Shown: one piece after another, positions 15,679-25,510 of the stretch
How the letters are laid out: each line of letters starts with the position of its first letter
How positions within the stretch are numbered: position 1 is the first letter of the stretch
Assembly: GCA_025454155.1 (NCBI GenBank)
Contig: JALOOZ010000008.1
Location: 1 to 40,177 of the forward strand
DNA from: Thermodesulfobacteriota bacterium
GTDB lineage: Bacteria; Desulfobacterota; Desulfomonilia; UBA1062
Reading direction: 5' to 3'
DNA length: 40,177 nucleotides
The notes under the pieces: generated by a model
Told to the model about the DNA's origin: nothing
Database searches by the model: none
What the model saw: only the letters and a program-made list of their open reading frames with translations
Program-made: the position numbers and the translations under genes

Positions 15679-16418
15679 GCAATGCGGTTCGTCAATGTCC
15701 CGATTCCCTCTATCTCGATACTGATCTCATCGCCCTTCACCATGGGCCCGATGCCCGATGGGGTGCCCGTTGCGATGATATCGAAGGGTTCGAGGGTCAT
15801 GATGGAAGAGATGAACGCGACGAGTTCGAAGACATTGAAGATGAGATTGCTGGTCGTGGATTCCTGTACGGTCCGGCCGTTCAGGCGGGCGGAGATGACA
15901 AGGTCGTGTGGATCCTCAATGGCGGTTTCGATCCAGGGGCCCACCGGGGCGAAGGAATCGAAGGATTTGGCCCTGGTCCATTGACCGTCCTTGATCTGCA
16001 GGTCCCTGGCGGTGACATCATTCAGACAGGTGTAGCCGAGGATGAAGCCCCGCGCATCTTCCTTCTTCACGTCCCTGCACCGGGTCCCGATGACCACGGC
16101 AAGCTCGGCCTCGTAGTCGACACGTCCGGACTGCGCCGGGAAGACGATGGTGTCGCCCGGGCCTATGACGCTGGTGGCTGGCTTCATGAAGAGAATGGGC
16201 TCCTCCGGCGGGGCAAGGCCCATCTCAACGGCATGGTCGCGGTAGTTGAGACCCACGGCAATGATCTTGCTCGGGAGTGCGGGTGCCAGCAGCCCGCGTA
16301 TCTCAATGACCCCTCCCTGTTCCGCGGTGGAGGGGTCCCATTCCCTGAATGCCTTCCCGTCCGCGGTGCAGAACCACCGCACCTGAGAGGCCGCGGTGAT
16401 GCCCCTACCGACCTTCAT
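15675..16418 (-). CDS. Fumarylacetoacetate hydrolase family protein
   Basis: 247 residues. A short N-terminal strand region is followed by the FAH fold from [16 protein letters not shown]. The metal-binding acidic residues are in [12 protein letters not shown] (E-x-E) and [11 protein letters not shown] (D), and [15 protein letters not shown] is the conserved C-terminal block. Relatives include acylpyruvases, oxaloacetate decarboxylases and 2-hydroxyhepta-2,4-diene-1,7-dioate isomerases. The exact substrate cannot be read from sequence. It overlaps the 3' end of dapB by 14 bases, so it is in the same operon. A role in clearing 2-oxo-acid by-products (oxaloacetate or acylpyruvates) near a pyruvate-consuming pathway is a possibility only. 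Confidence 0.88.
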   Translation of the reverse strand: MKVGRGITAASQVRWFCTADGKAFREWDPSTAEQGGVIEIRGLLAPALPSKIIAVGLNYRDHAVEMGLAPPEEPILFMKPATSVIGPGDTIVFPAQSGRVDYEAELAVVIGTRCRDVKKEDARGFILGYTCLNDVTARDLQIKDGQWTRAKSFDSFAPVGPWIETAIEDPHDLVISARLNGRTVQESTTSNLIFNVFELVAFISSIMTLEPFDIIATGTPSGIGPMVKGDEISIEIEGIGTLTNRIA

Positions 16419-17220
16419 CGCCTATCCCCAGGACATCCATCATGGTGTGCAGGCCGGGGGTCTTTCCCGAGAGCCATCTGGCCGCCCGCACCGCGCCCCT
16501 CGCGAAATTCTCCCGGGTGTGTGCCCTGTGTACGATCTCGATGCGCTCACCCCCGCCCGCGAACATGACCAGGTGCTCCCCCACGATGTCCCCGGCGCGG
16601 ACCGTCTGGATGCCGATCTCTCCGGCCGGTCTTGCGCCTATGATCCCGTGGCGCTCGTAGCGGGCATGGCTGTCAAGATCCACGCCGCGCCCCCTGGCCA
16701 GGGCCAGGGCCAGGGCCAGGGCCGTCCCCGAGGGTGCATCCTTCTTCATGCGGTGGTGGGCCTCCACGATCTCCGCATCGTAGCTCTCATCGAGCAGGCC
16801 CGCCATCATCTCCACGACCCTGAAGAGCACATTGACGCCGATGCTCATGTTGGGTGACATGACCATGGGGACCTTGGCGGCAAAGGAAGCAACGGCCTTT
16901 TTCTGATCCTCGGTGAACCCGGTGCTCCCGATGACCACGGACTTGCCGGTCTCGGATGCATACCGGGCAACCGGGAGCGTCACCTCGGGAAAGGTGAAGT
17001 CGATGATGCAGTCACAGGGGGCAAAGGCCTCTTCTATGGAGGCGGATACCCTCACCCCTGAAGTCTTGTGGCCCAGGAACTCACCGGCATCCCTGCCGAT
17101 TGCCGGGTGCGCCTTGGCTTCCAGGGCCCCTGCCAGATCCATGTCGGGGCTATCCATGAGGATGCGGGCAATGAGCGATCCCATCCTCCCGCCAAAACCG
17201 ACGACACCGGTTTTCATCAT
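16405..17220 (-). CDS. dapB: 4-hydroxy-tetrahydrodipicolinate reductase
   Basis: 271 residues. [17 protein letters not shown] is the dinucleotide-binding start, [12 protein letters not shown] and [10 protein letters not shown] are conserved blocks, and [16 protein letters not shown] is the DapB signature with the catalytic histidine and lysine. It reduces the product of DapA with NAD(P)H in the diaminopimelate pathway. GGAGG lies 6 bases before ATG 17220. Just after the signature the gene contains four and two-thirds copies of GGCCAG (plus-strand), giving an ALALALALA run, a potential site for in-frame length change. It is the third of lysA-dapA-dapB, 21 bases after dapA. Confidence 0.96.
   Translation of the reverse strand: MMKTGVVGFGGRMGSLIARILMDSPDMDLAGALEAKAHPAIGRDAGEFLGHKTSGVRVSASIEEAFAPCDCIIDFTFPEVTLPVARYASETGKSVVIGSTGFTEDQKKAVASFAAKVPMVMSPNMSIGVNVLFRVVEMMAGLLDESYDAEIVEAHHRMKKDAPSGTALALALALARGRGVDLDSHARYERHGIIGARPAGEIGIQTVRAGDIVGEHLVMFAGGGERIEIVHRAHTRENFARGAVRAARWLSGKTPGLHTMMDVLGIGDEGR
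16696..16723. repeat. GGCCAG hexanucleotide tandem repeat in dapB
   Basis: Four perfect GGCCAG units and a partial GGCC, 28 bases. On the coding strand it reads as alternating Ala-Leu codons. Unit gain or loss keeps the frame and changes the protein by two residues. Confidence 0.9.
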
Positions 17221-17241
17221 GAAAAACCTCCAAAAGCCGGA

Positions 17242-18114
17242 TCAGATGCAGCCGTAGCGCTTGAGCACTTCGGCAAGCTTCTTCCTGGTGGCATCCGCCA
17301 TGGGACACAGGGGCAGCTTGAACTCCTCCTGCACCTTACCCATCATGAAGAGCGCGGTCTTCACCGGGATGGGGTTGGTCTCGATGAACAGGGCCTGATT
17401 GATCTCCAGGAGGTCCAGGTGGATGCTCCTGGCGGTCTGTCGGTCTCCCTTTTCCCAGGCGGTGCAGAGCTCGGAGAGCCGTGCAGGAAGGATGTTGGCC
17501 GTCACCGAAATGGCCCCTGTCCCCCCGATGCACAGGATGGGGTAATTCAGGGCATCCTCGCCCGACAGAACGCAGAAATCATCCGGGGTGTCCCGCACGA
17601 TCTGTGAGCATTTCACCAGGTCGCCGCTGGCCTCCTTGATACCCACGATGGTATCGATCCTGGAGAGGTCCACCACGGTCTCCGTGGCCATGTTGACCCC
17701 GGTTCTGCCCGGCACATTATAGAGCACCTGGGGGATCTCGCATGCCGAGGCGACTGCCTTGTAGTGCAGGGAGAGCCCCTTCTGGGTGGGTCTGTTGTAG
17801 TACGGGGTGATGAGCAGTGCGGCGTCGGCGCCGGCATCCCTGGCGTGCCTGGTGAGCCTGATCGCCTCATCCGTCGAATTGGATCCGGTGCCGGCGATGA
17901 CCGGTACCCTCTTCCCCACTTCATCCACCGTGATGTCGATGACACGCTCGTGTTCCGCATGTGTCAGCGTGGCCGATTCGCCCGTGGTCCCGCAGGGCAC
18001 GACGCCCCTGACACCGCCCTCGACAACGAAATTGATCAGCTTCTTGTATGCCTTTTCATCGATCTTGCCGTCCTTGAAGGGCGTCACGATGGCGACGATC
18101 GCACCTGAGAACAT
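17242..18114 (-). CDS. dapA: 4-hydroxy-tetrahydrodipicolinate synthase
   Basis: 290 residues, normal. GAIVAIVTPFKDGKIDEKAY is the start. GVVPCGTTGESATLTHAEH carries the conserved TTGES, LYNVPGRTGVNM the conserved tyrosine, and IVGIKEASGDL the Schiff-base lysine. It condenses pyruvate with aspartate semialdehyde in the cytoplasm, the first committed step of lysine/DAP synthesis. It lies between lysA (15 bases upstream) and dapB (21 bases downstream). Lysine feedback through the dimer-interface site is common in this family but cannot be judged here. Confidence 0.96.
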   Translation of the reverse strand: MFSGAIVAIVTPFKDGKIDEKAYKKLINFVVEGGVRGVVPCGTTGESATLTHAEHERVIDITVDEVGKRVPVIAGTGSNSTDEAIRLTRHARDAGADAALLITPYYNRPTQKGLSLHYKAVASACEIPQVLYNVPGRTGVNMATETVVDLSRIDTIVGIKEASGDLVKCSQIVRDTPDDFCVLSGEDALNYPILCIGGTGAISVTANILPARLSELCTAWEKGDRQTARSIHLDLLEINQALFIETNPIPVKTALFMMGKVQEEFKLPLCPMADATRKKLAEVLKRYGCI

Positions 18115-18129
18115 CTCTTTTCCCCCTCT

Positions 18130-19389
18130 CTACATCAGACCCTCGGGGACAGCCTCTCCCGAAATGAGGTCTTCATAGGATTGCCTTTTTACTACCACAG
18201 AATAGTCGGACCCATCCACCAAAACCTCCGGCGGCTTGGGCCGGGAATTGTAGTTGGAGGCCATGGTGAACCCGTAGGCCCCCGCGCTCATGACCGCGAT
18301 GAGCTCACCCCGCGAAAGGACGGGCAGCTCCCTGTCCTTGGCCAGGAAGTCGCTCGACTCGCAGATGGGACCCACCACGTCCGCCTTCTCCAGGGGACCG
18401 TCCTTTCTCATCACGGGCATGATCTCGTGCCAGGCCTGGTAGAGTGCCGGCCGGATGAGGTCGTTCATCCCGGCATCCACCACGATGAAGGTCTTCTTCC
18501 CCGTCTCCTTGCGGTAGAGGACTTCCGTGAGCAGCACTGCCGTGTTGCCCACAATGACCCGGCCCGGCTCGAAGATGAGCTTGAGGTCGAGCCCGCGTAC
18601 CGCATCGACGATGGCGGCGCAATACTCCCTGGGGTGGGGCGGCTGCTCGGAGGAGTAGGTTATGCCGAGGCCTCCGCCGAGGTCCAGATACCTGAACCCT
18701 ATCCCCAGGCCCCTGAGGTCGGCGATAAGCACCTTGAGCCTGTCCACGGCATCGATGAAAGGGGTGATGTCGGTGAGCTGGCTTCCGATGTGGCAGTCGA
18801 TGCCCACGATCTCTATGTGCTCCATGTCCCTGGCCCTGAGGTACTGCCTCACCGAGTTCTCGATATCGATGCCGAACTTGTTCTGCTTCATGCCCGTGGA
18901 GATGTACGGGTGCGTCTGGGGATCCACGTCCGGATTGACCCGGATGGAGACGGGGGCCTTCTTCCTCAGTGCCCCTGCGCGCTCGTTGATGACCCCGAGC
19001 TCCTGTTCGCTTTCGATGTTGAACATCATGATCCCCGCACGGATGGCCATGTCGATCTCCGAGGTGGTCTTGCCCACTCCCGAGTAGACGACGCGGGACG
19101 CGGGAATGCCTGCCTTCATGGCGCGGAACAGTTCACCGCCCGATACCACATCCGCACCCAGGCCATGCCTGGCCATGAGGGTAAGGATTGCCATGCTCGA
19201 ATTGGCCTTCATGGCGAAACAGGTCTGGTGGTCGATTCCGGCGAGCGGCTCTTCAAAGGCCTGGATATGGCGCCTGAGCGTCGGCAGGCTGTAACAGTAA
19301 ACCGGAGTGCCTATCTCCCGGGCGATCCGCTCCAGGGGAACTTCTGCGCAGCAGAGCCTTCCCTGGTCGTCATAGGTAAAGTCATGCAT
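18130..19389 (-). CDS. lysA: Diaminopimelate decarboxylase
   Basis: 419 residues. CFAMKANSSMAIL has the PLP lysine. GIDCHIGSQLTDITPF and LDLGGGLGITY are barrel blocks, IFEPGRVIVGN holds the conserved EPGR, and GPICESSDFLAKDREL is the cysteine-containing decarboxylase block. The C-terminal Greek-key domain ends SYEDLISGE. It turns meso-diaminopimelate into lysine in the cytoplasm. The gene starts 39 bases after the lipoprotein gene and precedes dapA, so the end of the pathway is encoded before its start. Confidence 0.96.
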   Translation of the reverse strand: MHDFTYDDQGRLCCAEVPLERIAREIGTPVYCYSLPTLRRHIQAFEEPLAGIDHQTCFAMKANSSMAILTLMARHGLGADVVSGGELFRAMKAGIPASRVVYSGVGKTTSEIDMAIRAGIMMFNIESEQELGVINERAGALRKKAPVSIRVNPDVDPQTHPYISTGMKQNKFGIDIENSVRQYLRARDMEHIEIVGIDCHIGSQLTDITPFIDAVDRLKVLIADLRGLGIGFRYLDLGGGLGITYSSEQPPHPREYCAAIVDAVRGLDLKLIFEPGRVIVGNTAVLLTEVLYRKETGKKTFIVVDAGMNDLIRPALYQAWHEIMPVMRKDGPLEKADVVGPICESSDFLAKDRELPVLSRGELIAVMSAGAYGFTMASNYNSRPKPPEVLVDGSDYSVVVKRQSYEDLISGEAVPEGLM

Positions 19390-19428
19390 AGCTCCTGCAC
19401 TCCTCCGCGGTTGATTTCATGCCCCTGC

Positions 19429-19806
19429 CTACGGTTTCGCCACGATGCGGACAGGGGTCATCCATTTCGTATCCCCGTACTCCACGGCGATGCGGTAGAC
19501 CATGTGGTCAGACTGCGGGGCCGGGTCACGCAAGACCACCTCTCCGGGGCTCCCGGAAGTGACGGTGCCCTTCACCGAGAGGTCGTCCGTGCAGTGAGGG
19601 CAGATACCCTTGGGTTTGCCCAGCAGCATCACCGTGGCATTGTTCACGTTGCACCTGGCCCTGGCCTCCACCACGGCGCCTTCGAACCGCAGGGAGCCGA
19701 TTTCCACCGGATCGGGCAGAGCCGGCGGCAGGGGAGGAAGTTTCCTGCCACAGCCCAAGATTGCGAAGAGCAGGATGATGCCCGAAAAAACAACCCTACT
19801 TCTCAT
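19429..19806 (-). CDS. Small lipoprotein upstream of lysA (LptM/LppL-like N-terminus)
   Basis: 125 residues. A lipoprotein signal peptide (VVFSGIILLFAILGCG) has the lipobox LGC at Cys19. The mature start CGRKLPPLPPALP resembles the CGxKGPLxxP start of LptM/LppL lipoproteins, which lie next to lysA or dapF in many Proteobacteria. Unlike those very short proteins it adds a domain of about 90 residues with further cysteines (ARCNVNN, ICPHCTDD) that may hold a disulfide or a metal. The domain looks beta-rich and fibronectin-like by eye. It overlaps the end of argH by 11 bases. Likely an outer-membrane or periplasmic lipoprotein of unknown role. Confidence 0.75.
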   Translation of the reverse strand: MRSRVVFSGIILLFAILGCGRKLPPLPPALPDPVEIGSLRFEGAVVEARARCNVNNATVMLLGKPKGICPHCTDDLSVKGTVTSGSPGEVVLRDPAPQSDHMVYRIAVEYGDTKWMTPVRIVAKP

Positions 19807-21190
19807 GGGCCAGGGCCTCCAGCAGGGCTCGGGCTTCTGTCAGCGCGGTCCGCACATTCTCCCGGGCCGTCCCTCCGAAGCTCTTCCTCCGGTCGACGGA
19901 GGTGCCCGGGTCGAGGGCGGCGAAGATGTCCTGCTCGAACAAGGTCGAAAACGCCGTGAGCTCTTCCAGGCGGAGGTCCGCGAGACCCTTGCCCAGACTC
20001 ACGCACCGGGCCACGATCTCCCCCGTGACGCGGTGGGCATCCCTGAAGGGCATACCCTTCCCGGTCAGGTAGTCCGCCATGTCCGTGGCCGTGATGAACC
20101 CCTCCTTCAGGGACTTTTCCAGGACCTCTTTCCTCGGGCTCAGGCCGGCGACCAGTCCTGTCATTGACTCAAGCGATGAGGCGACCGTGTCCAGGCACTC
20201 GAGGACCGGTTTCTTGTCTTCCTGCATGTCCCTGTTGTAGGCCAGCGGCAGGCCCTTCATCATGACCAGCACCGCCATGAGCCCCCCGTATACACCGCCC
20301 GTCTTGCCCCGCACCAGCTCAGCCACATCCGGGTTCTTCTTCTGCGGCATGATGGAGCTGCCAGTGCAGCACCCGTCCGGCAGCTCCATGAAGGAGAAGG
20401 GCTGGGAGTTCCAGATGACGATCTCCTCTGCGAGCCTGCTCAGATGCATCATGATCATGCTGCAGACAAAGGCCGCCTCGCAGGCGAAATCCCGGTCGCT
20501 CACCGCATCCAGGGAGTTCCTGCTCGGGCCCGAGAAGCCGAGCTCCCTTGCCGTGGAATCCCTGTCGATGGGATGCGGTGTGCCTGCCAGCGCTGCACTG
20601 CCAAGCGGGGAGACGTTGACCCCCTCAAGGGCCTGGGTGATGCGCTGGTGGTCCCGGACCGCCATCTCGAAATATGCGAGGAGATGGTGCGCCAGCGAGA
20701 CGGGCTGGGCATGCTGGAGGTGTGTCATGCCCGGGATGATGGTGTCCACGTGATCGTGGGCCTTTACCAGCAGCGCCCCCATGAACGACCTGAGCCCCCC
20801 GGCGATCTCGACCAGGGCCTTCCTGGTGTACAGCCTGAAATCGGTGGCCACTTGGTCGTTCCGGCTCCTGGCTGTGTGGAGCTTCTTGCCCGCTTCCCCG
20901 ATCCTCCTGGTGAGCTCGGCCTCGATGTTCATGTGGACGTCTTCCAGGGCGGCGTCGAAGGCGAAGGCCCCCTTCTCGATGTCCCTTTGAATGGCCCTGA
21001 GCCCCCCGATGACGGCCTCGGCCTCCTCACCAGACAGCAACCCCTGCGCGGCAAGCATCCGTGCATGGGCGATGCTCCCGTCGATATCCTCACGGTACAT
21101 CCTGGCATCGACAGCCACGGAGGCGGTGAATTTCTCCACGGGCCCTTCCATCCCTTTCGTGAACCTGCCGGACCACAGTTTGTCGGTCAT
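19796..21190 (-). CDS. argH: Argininosuccinate lyase
   Basis: 464 residues, normal. [20 protein letters not shown] is the typical start. [17 protein letters not shown] and [17 protein letters not shown] hold active-site residues, and [20 protein letters not shown] is the fumarate-lyase signature with the catalytic serine. It splits argininosuccinate to arginine and fumarate, the last step of arginine synthesis. The ATG overlaps the argG stop by 4 bases. Confidence 0.97.
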   Translation of the reverse strand: MTDKLWSGRFTKGMEGPVEKFTASVAVDARMYREDIDGSIAHARMLAAQGLLSGEEAEAVIGGLRAIQRDIEKGAFAFDAALEDVHMNIEAELTRRIGEAGKKLHTARSRNDQVATDFRLYTRKALVEIAGGLRSFMGALLVKAHDHVDTIIPGMTHLQHAQPVSLAHHLLAYFEMAVRDHQRITQALEGVNVSPLGSAALAGTPHPIDRDSTARELGFSGPSRNSLDAVSDRDFACEAAFVCSMIMMHLSRLAEEIVIWNSQPFSFMELPDGCCTGSSIMPQKKNPDVAELVRGKTGGVYGGLMAVLVMMKGLPLAYNRDMQEDKKPVLECLDTVASSLESMTGLVAGLSPRKEVLEKSLKEGFITATDMADYLTGKGMPFRDAHRVTGEIVARCVSLGKGLADLRLEELTAFSTLFEQDIFAALDPGTSVDRRKSFGGTARENVRTALTEARALLEALAHEK

Positions 21191-22389
21191 TTCTTTACCT
21201 GAGCCCTCACCTTGAGCCGCAGGGCATTGAGCCTGATGAAGCCCCCGGCATCCTTCTGATCGTACACCTCGTCCTCTTCGAAGGTCGCCATCTCGGGGTT
21301 GTACAGAGATTTCTTCGATCTCCTGCCCGTAACGACACAGTTCCCCTTGTAGAGCTTGACCCGCACGTCCCCGGTCACGCCCTTCTGAGATGCGTCGATG
21401 AGCGTCTGGAGCACCTCGCGCTCGGGCGAGAACCAGTATCCGTTGTAGACGAGAGCTGCATAGCGGGGCATGAGCTCGTCGCGCAGGTGCATGACCTCAC
21501 GGTCCATGGTGATCTGCTCGATTCCCCGGTGGGCCGCCTTCAGGATGGTCCCACCCGGGGTTTCGTAGACGCCCCGGGACTTCATGCCCACGTAGCGGTT
21601 TTCCACGATGTCTATGCGGCCGATGCCGTTTTCCCCGCCCAGTTCGTTCAGCCTTGCCAGCAGCCTGGCAGGGCTCATCTTCTTGCCGTCTATGGCCACG
21701 GGGTCGCCGTCACTGAAGGAGATCACGACGGAGGTCGCCTTGTCAGGGGCCTTCTCGGGCGAGCAGGAGAGCACGAACATGTCTTCTTTCGGCTCGTTCC
21801 AGAGGTCTTCCAGGATGCCCCCCTCGAAGCTGATGTGCAGCAGGTTGCGGTCCATGCTGTAGGGTTTCTTCTTGGTCACCTGTACCGGGATGCCGTGCTT
21901 CTTCGCGTAGTCGATCATCTTCTCGCGGGAACGGAGCTTCCACTCGTCCATCTTCCAGGGGGCGATGACCTTGATCTCCGGGTACAGGGCCCAGGCTCCG
22001 AGTTCGAAGCGGACCTGGTCGTTGCCCTTGCCCGTGGCGCCGTGGGCCACGGCAAAGGCGTTCTCCTTGCGGGCGATCTCCACCATGCGCTTGGCGATGA
22101 GCGGCCGGGCCAGGGAGGTACCCAGGAGGTAGAGCCCCTCATAGGCCACGTCCGCCCGGTAGGCCGGGAATACATAGTCGCGCACGAACTCCTCCCGGAG
22201 GTCTTCGATGTAGATCTTCCTGGCGCCGGTCTTTCTGGCCTTTTCCTCCAGGCCGTCCAGTTCCTCCGCCTGTCCGACGTCCGCCGCGAAGCAGATCACC
22301 TCGTAGCCGAACTCGTCGATGAGCCACTTGAGGATGACCGAGGTATCCAGGCCGCCTGAATATGCCAGCACCACCTTCTTGTTCTTCAT
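21187..22389 (-). CDS. argG: Argininosuccinate synthase
   Basis: 400 residues. [18 protein letters not shown] is the ATP pyrophosphatase P-loop, [15 protein letters not shown] the second signature, and [20 protein letters not shown] the C-terminal block. It joins citrulline and aspartate with ATP to give argininosuccinate. Translationally coupled both upstream (argF) and downstream (argH) by ATGA overlaps, with GGAGGCG before the ATG. Confidence 0.97.
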   Translation of the reverse strand: MKNKKVVLAYSGGLDTSVILKWLIDEFGYEVICFAADVGQAEELDGLEEKARKTGARKIYIEDLREEFVRDYVFPAYRADVAYEGLYLLGTSLARPLIAKRMVEIARKENAFAVAHGATGKGNDQVRFELGAWALYPEIKVIAPWKMDEWKLRSREKMIDYAKKHGIPVQVTKKKPYSMDRNLLHISFEGGILEDLWNEPKEDMFVLSCSPEKAPDKATSVVISFSDGDPVAIDGKKMSPARLLARLNELGGENGIGRIDIVENRYVGMKSRGVYETPGGTILKAAHRGIEQITMDREVMHLRDELMPRYAALVYNGYWFSPEREVLQTLIDASQKGVTGDVRVKLYKGNCVVTGRRSKKSLYNPEMATFEEDEVYDQKDAGGFIRLNALRLKVRAQVKK

Positions 22390-23303
22390 GTCGCCTCCTT
22401 TCCCTGCTGCAACAGGAATTCGATGATGGCCTCCTGTATGTAGAGCCTGTTGAGCGCCTGTTCCCAGACGATGGACCGCTTTCCCTCCAGGACCCCCTCG
22501 GTGACCTCCTCTCCCCGGTGCGCCGGCAGGCAGTGCATGAAGACCGCCTCGGGGGCGGCGGCATCCATGAGGGCCTCGTCCACCCGGTAAGATGCAAAGG
22601 CCTTCCTTCGCTGTTCAGCCTCGGCCTCCTGGCCCATGCTGGCCCACACGTCCGTGTTCACGGCGACTGACTTTCTGACCGCCACGTACGGATCGTGCAC
22701 GACCTGCACCACCGTGCCGTCCTTGCGGGCGGCATCCAGGATATCGCTGTCGGGTTCAAAGCCCTCCGGGCAAGCGAGGGCGAGTTCGAACCCCAGCATG
22801 GCAGCTGCATTGATCCAGGAGTTGGCCATGTTGTTGCCATCGCCGATCCAGGCCACCTTCCTGCCTTTGAGCTCTCCGAATCTGCGCTGGAGGGTGAAGC
22901 AGTCGGACAGGACCTGGCATGGGTGCAGCAGGTCGGTCAGCGCGTTGATCACCGGGACATCGGCCCAGTGGGCCATTTCCTCGATGCGCTCATGGCCGAA
23001 GGTCCTCATGACGACGGCGTCGCAGTAGCCTGCCAGGATCCGCGCGGTGTCCTTCAGGGGCTCGCCGCGGGCGATCTGGGAACCTTCCACGCCGAGAACC
23101 ACCGGGTGCGCGCCGAGGCGGGCGATGCCCACCTCGAAGGATACCCGGGTGCGGGTGGATGCCTTCTCGAAGAGGAGGACCACGGTTCTCCCCTCCAGCG
23201 ATCGCGGGGGGCAGGCCTTCATGAACACTTCGGCCCGCTTGAAGATCGCCCTGATCTCGGCAGGGCTCAGGTCACGGATGGATAAGAAGTCCCTGTGTTT
23301 CAT
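22386..23303 (-). CDS. argF: Ornithine carbamoyltransferase
   Basis: 305 residues. [15 protein letters not shown] is the carbamoyl-phosphate site, [11 protein letters not shown] the second, and [15 protein letters not shown] has the HCLP that marks ornithine rather than aspartate specificity. It forms citrulline from ornithine and carbamoyl phosphate as a cytoplasmic trimer. It overlaps argD upstream and argG downstream by 4 bases each. Confidence 0.97.
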   Translation of the reverse strand: MKHRDFLSIRDLSPAEIRAIFKRAEVFMKACPPRSLEGRTVVLLFEKASTRTRVSFEVGIARLGAHPVVLGVEGSQIARGEPLKDTARILAGYCDAVVMRTFGHERIEEMAHWADVPVINALTDLLHPCQVLSDCFTLQRRFGELKGRKVAWIGDGNNMANSWINAAAMLGFELALACPEGFEPDSDILDAARKDGTVVQVVHDPYVAVRKSVAVNTDVWASMGQEAEAEQRRKAFASYRVDEALMDAAAPEAVFMHCLPAHRGEEVTEGVLEGKRSIVWEQALNRLYIQEAIIEFLLQQGKEAT

Positions 23304-24475
23304 GACAACCCTTTCTCCTTCAGCATGCCGCTGATGATCTCCAGGCCTCGGTCGATCTCTTGCGTGCTGATGACGAGCGGCGGGGCGAACCTGAGGATGC
23401 GGTTCTGGATGACGTTGAGCATGATCCCCTTCCTGATCCCGTCCGCCGGTAGAAACGAGATGTCCGCATCGAACTCGGCCCCCACCATGAGCCCCCTGCC
23501 GCGTACGTCCTTGAGGGCTGGATGGACCTTCCTGAGGCCTTCGAGCCTCTGCATCAGGTAGTCTCCCCTTTCCCGGGCCTGGGCGGCGATGTCATCCCTG
23601 AGCATGACCGTGAGCGTTGCCAGCGATGCGGCCATGGCCAGCGGGTTGCCCCCGAAGGTTGATGCGTGGGATCCCGGCCCCAGCACCCTGGTGATCTCAG
23701 GCCTGGCCACCACGGCACCCACCGGGAAACCGTTGCCCAGGGCCTTGGCCAGGGTCATGATGTCGGGAGTGATTCCCTCGTGCTGGTGGCCGAAGAACCT
23801 GCCGGTCCTCGCCATGCCCGTCTGGACTTCGTCCAGCACGAGGAGGATCCCTTCCCGGCTGCAGAGGTCCCTGACCTTCCCGAAGTATCCTTCGGGCGGG
23901 ATGTTGATCCCCCCTTCACCCTGGACGGGCTCCAGCATGATGCCCCCCACCTCGTGGGTCACTGCCGCCGCGAGGGCCTCGATGTCTCCGAAGGGCACCG
24001 CCCGGAATCCTTCCGGTATGGGATCGAACCCTGCCCGGTACTTGTCCTGGGCCGTGGCGGCGAGCGTCGCCAGGGTCCTGCCGTGGAAGGAGTTCTGCGC
24101 CGTAATGATGACCGGCCCCCTGATGCCGTTCAGATTGGCGTACCTCCGCACGAGTTTGATGGCCCCCTCGTTGGCCTCGGCCCCGGAGTTGCAGAAAAAT
24201 ACCTCGGCGGGGAAAGCCTGCCCGGAGATGAGCTTCGCCACGGCCTCCTGCTGGGGGATCTCGTAGAGGTTGGAGCAGTGGAAGAGCCTGTCCGCCTGCT
24301 CCTTCAGCGCTGAAGACACCTCGGGGTGGGCATGACCGAGGTTGCACACGGCGATGCCCGAGACAAAATCCAGGTACTGCTTCCCCGTGTCGTCCCAGAG
24401 CTGGCAGCCCCGGCCCCGCACGATCCTCACGGGGTGCCTGGCATAGGTGTTCATAACGTGTTCCAAGGGCGTCAC
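23300..24475 (-). CDS. argD: Acetylornithine aminotransferase
   Basis: 391 residues from GTG 24475, which overlaps the argB stop as GTGA. TTG 24466 has AAGGAG at 8 bases and may be the true start, and ATG 24454 (MNTYARHP) is also possible. The 41 residues in front in the track ORF are antisense-like. CNSGAEANEGAIKL binds the cofactor phosphate, LVLDEVQTGMARTG carries the PLP aspartate, and TLAKALGNGFPVGAV has the Schiff-base lysine. It moves an amino group from glutamate to N-acetylglutamate semialdehyde, and often also serves the succinyl-DAP step. That dual use would suit an operon that also holds lysA and dapA-dapB. Confidence 0.95.
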   Translation of the reverse strand: MTPLEHVMNTYARHPVRIVRGRGCQLWDDTGKQYLDFVSGIAVCNLGHAHPEVSSALKEQADRLFHCSNLYEIPQQEAVAKLISGQAFPAEVFFCNSGAEANEGAIKLVRRYANLNGIRGPVIITAQNSFHGRTLATLAATAQDKYRAGFDPIPEGFRAVPFGDIEALAAAVTHEVGGIMLEPVQGEGGINIPPEGYFGKVRDLCSREGILLVLDEVQTGMARTGRFFGHQHEGITPDIMTLAKALGNGFPVGAVVARPEITRVLGPGSHASTFGGNPLAMAASLATLTVMLRDDIAAQARERGDYLMQRLEGLRKVHPALKDVRGRGLMVGAEFDADISFLPADGIRKGIMLNVIQNRILRFAPPLVISTQEIDRGLEIISGMLKEKGLS

Positions 24476-25356
24476 TCCTTGACGATCTGGGTGCCGATGC
24501 CCGAATCCGTGAAGAGCTCCAGCATGATGGAGTACGGCACCCTGCCGTCCACGATGTGGGCCTTCATGACCCCCCCGTCCATGGCCAGCATGCAGCACTC
24601 GAGCTTGGGGATCATGCCGCCCGTGACCACGCCCTTCTTGATGAGGCCCGGGATCTCGGCATATTTCAGGCTCGAGATGAGCCTGCCGTTCCTGTCGAGC
24701 ACGCCGGCCTCGTCGGTGAGGATGATGAGCTTCTCGACCTGGAGCCGGTTCGCGATGCCCGCGGCCACGGTATCGGCATTTATGTTGTAGGTGAGCCCGT
24801 CATCGCCCACGCCCGAAGGGGCGATGACCGCCACGTACCCCGCCTTTTCCACCGCGTCGATGATCTCGGGATTGATCTCCTTGACCTCGCCCACATGCCC
24901 CATATCCAGGTCATTGGTCACGGTGCCGTCGGCGTGACTGCGCCTGGAGTAGAGTTTTTTCGCCCTGATGAGGCTGCCGTCCTTGCCGGAAAGACCCACG
25001 GCCTTGCCCCCCTCCGAGTTGATGAGGTGCACGATCTCCTTGTTGATGCCGCCGGCCAGAACCATCTCCACCACGTCCATGGTCCTGGCATCCGTGACCC
25101 GCTTTCCCTCGATGAAGGTGGACGTGATGCCCATCTGGTCGAGGACCGAGCTGATCTGGGGTCCGCCGCCGTGGACAACAACCACCTGGATCCCGATGAA
25201 CTGGAACAGGATGATCTGCTGGGCGAAGAGCCTCTTGAGCTCGGGGTCCACCATGGCATGGCCGCCGTACTTCACCACGATCCTCTTGCCACGGAAGTCC
25301 CTGATGTAGGGCAGGGCTTCCACCAGGACCTTTGCCCTCTGTATGGCCTCTTTCAT
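24472..25356 (-). CDS. argB: Acetylglutamate kinase
   Basis: 294 residues from ATG 25356 (MKEAIQRAKVL); the track start at 25410 adds 18 residues before a reasonable AAAGGA site. RIVVKYGGHAMVD is the phosphate loop, VVVHGGGPQISSVL binds acetylglutamate, and YNINADTVAAGIANRLQ is the ATP-side block. It has the N-terminal helix (IQRAKVLVEALPYIRDF) found in arginine-sensitive hexameric kinases, so feedback inhibition by arginine is likely. It is first of the arg genes, with a leader of 154 bases after the selenoprotein gene that includes a GC-rich palindrome. Confidence 0.96.
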   Translation of the reverse strand: MKEAIQRAKVLVEALPYIRDFRGKRIVVKYGGHAMVDPELKRLFAQQIILFQFIGIQVVVVHGGGPQISSVLDQMGITSTFIEGKRVTDARTMDVVEMVLAGGINKEIVHLINSEGGKAVGLSGKDGSLIRAKKLYSRRSHADGTVTNDLDMGHVGEVKEINPEIIDAVEKAGYVAVIAPSGVGDDGLTYNINADTVAAGIANRLQVEKLIILTDEAGVLDRNGRLISSLKYAEIPGLIKKGVVTGGMIPKLECCMLAMDGGVMKAHIVDGRVPYSIMLELFTDSGIGTQIVKE

Positions 25357-25375
25357 CAGCGCGTGTCCTTTCTCA

Positions 25376-25389
25376 GGCCCTCGAGGGCC
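25376..25389. repeat. GC-rich palindrome in the argB leader
   Basis: GGCCCTCGAGGGCC is a perfect 14-base palindrome. It ends about 20 bases upstream of the argB ATG, just before its ribosome binding site (minus strand). It could form a short hairpin or bind a dimeric protein. Confidence 0.35.
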
Positions 25390-25510
25390 CTTCAGAATCC
25401 TCCTCACCACGGCATCCGCCCATATCGAGAAGGCTGTTTTTTACCGAAATCCTCCGGAAATTGGAAGGATAAAATGGTCCATGGCCGCGGTGCCTCCGGC
25501 AGAGGTCCGT

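Noticed and set aside
18181-19959. 592-codon plus-strand ORF opposite lysA and the lipoprotein gene
   Set aside because: His/Asp/Gly/Val-rich shadow of GC-rich coding sequence; it matches no family and covers lysA, which is certain.
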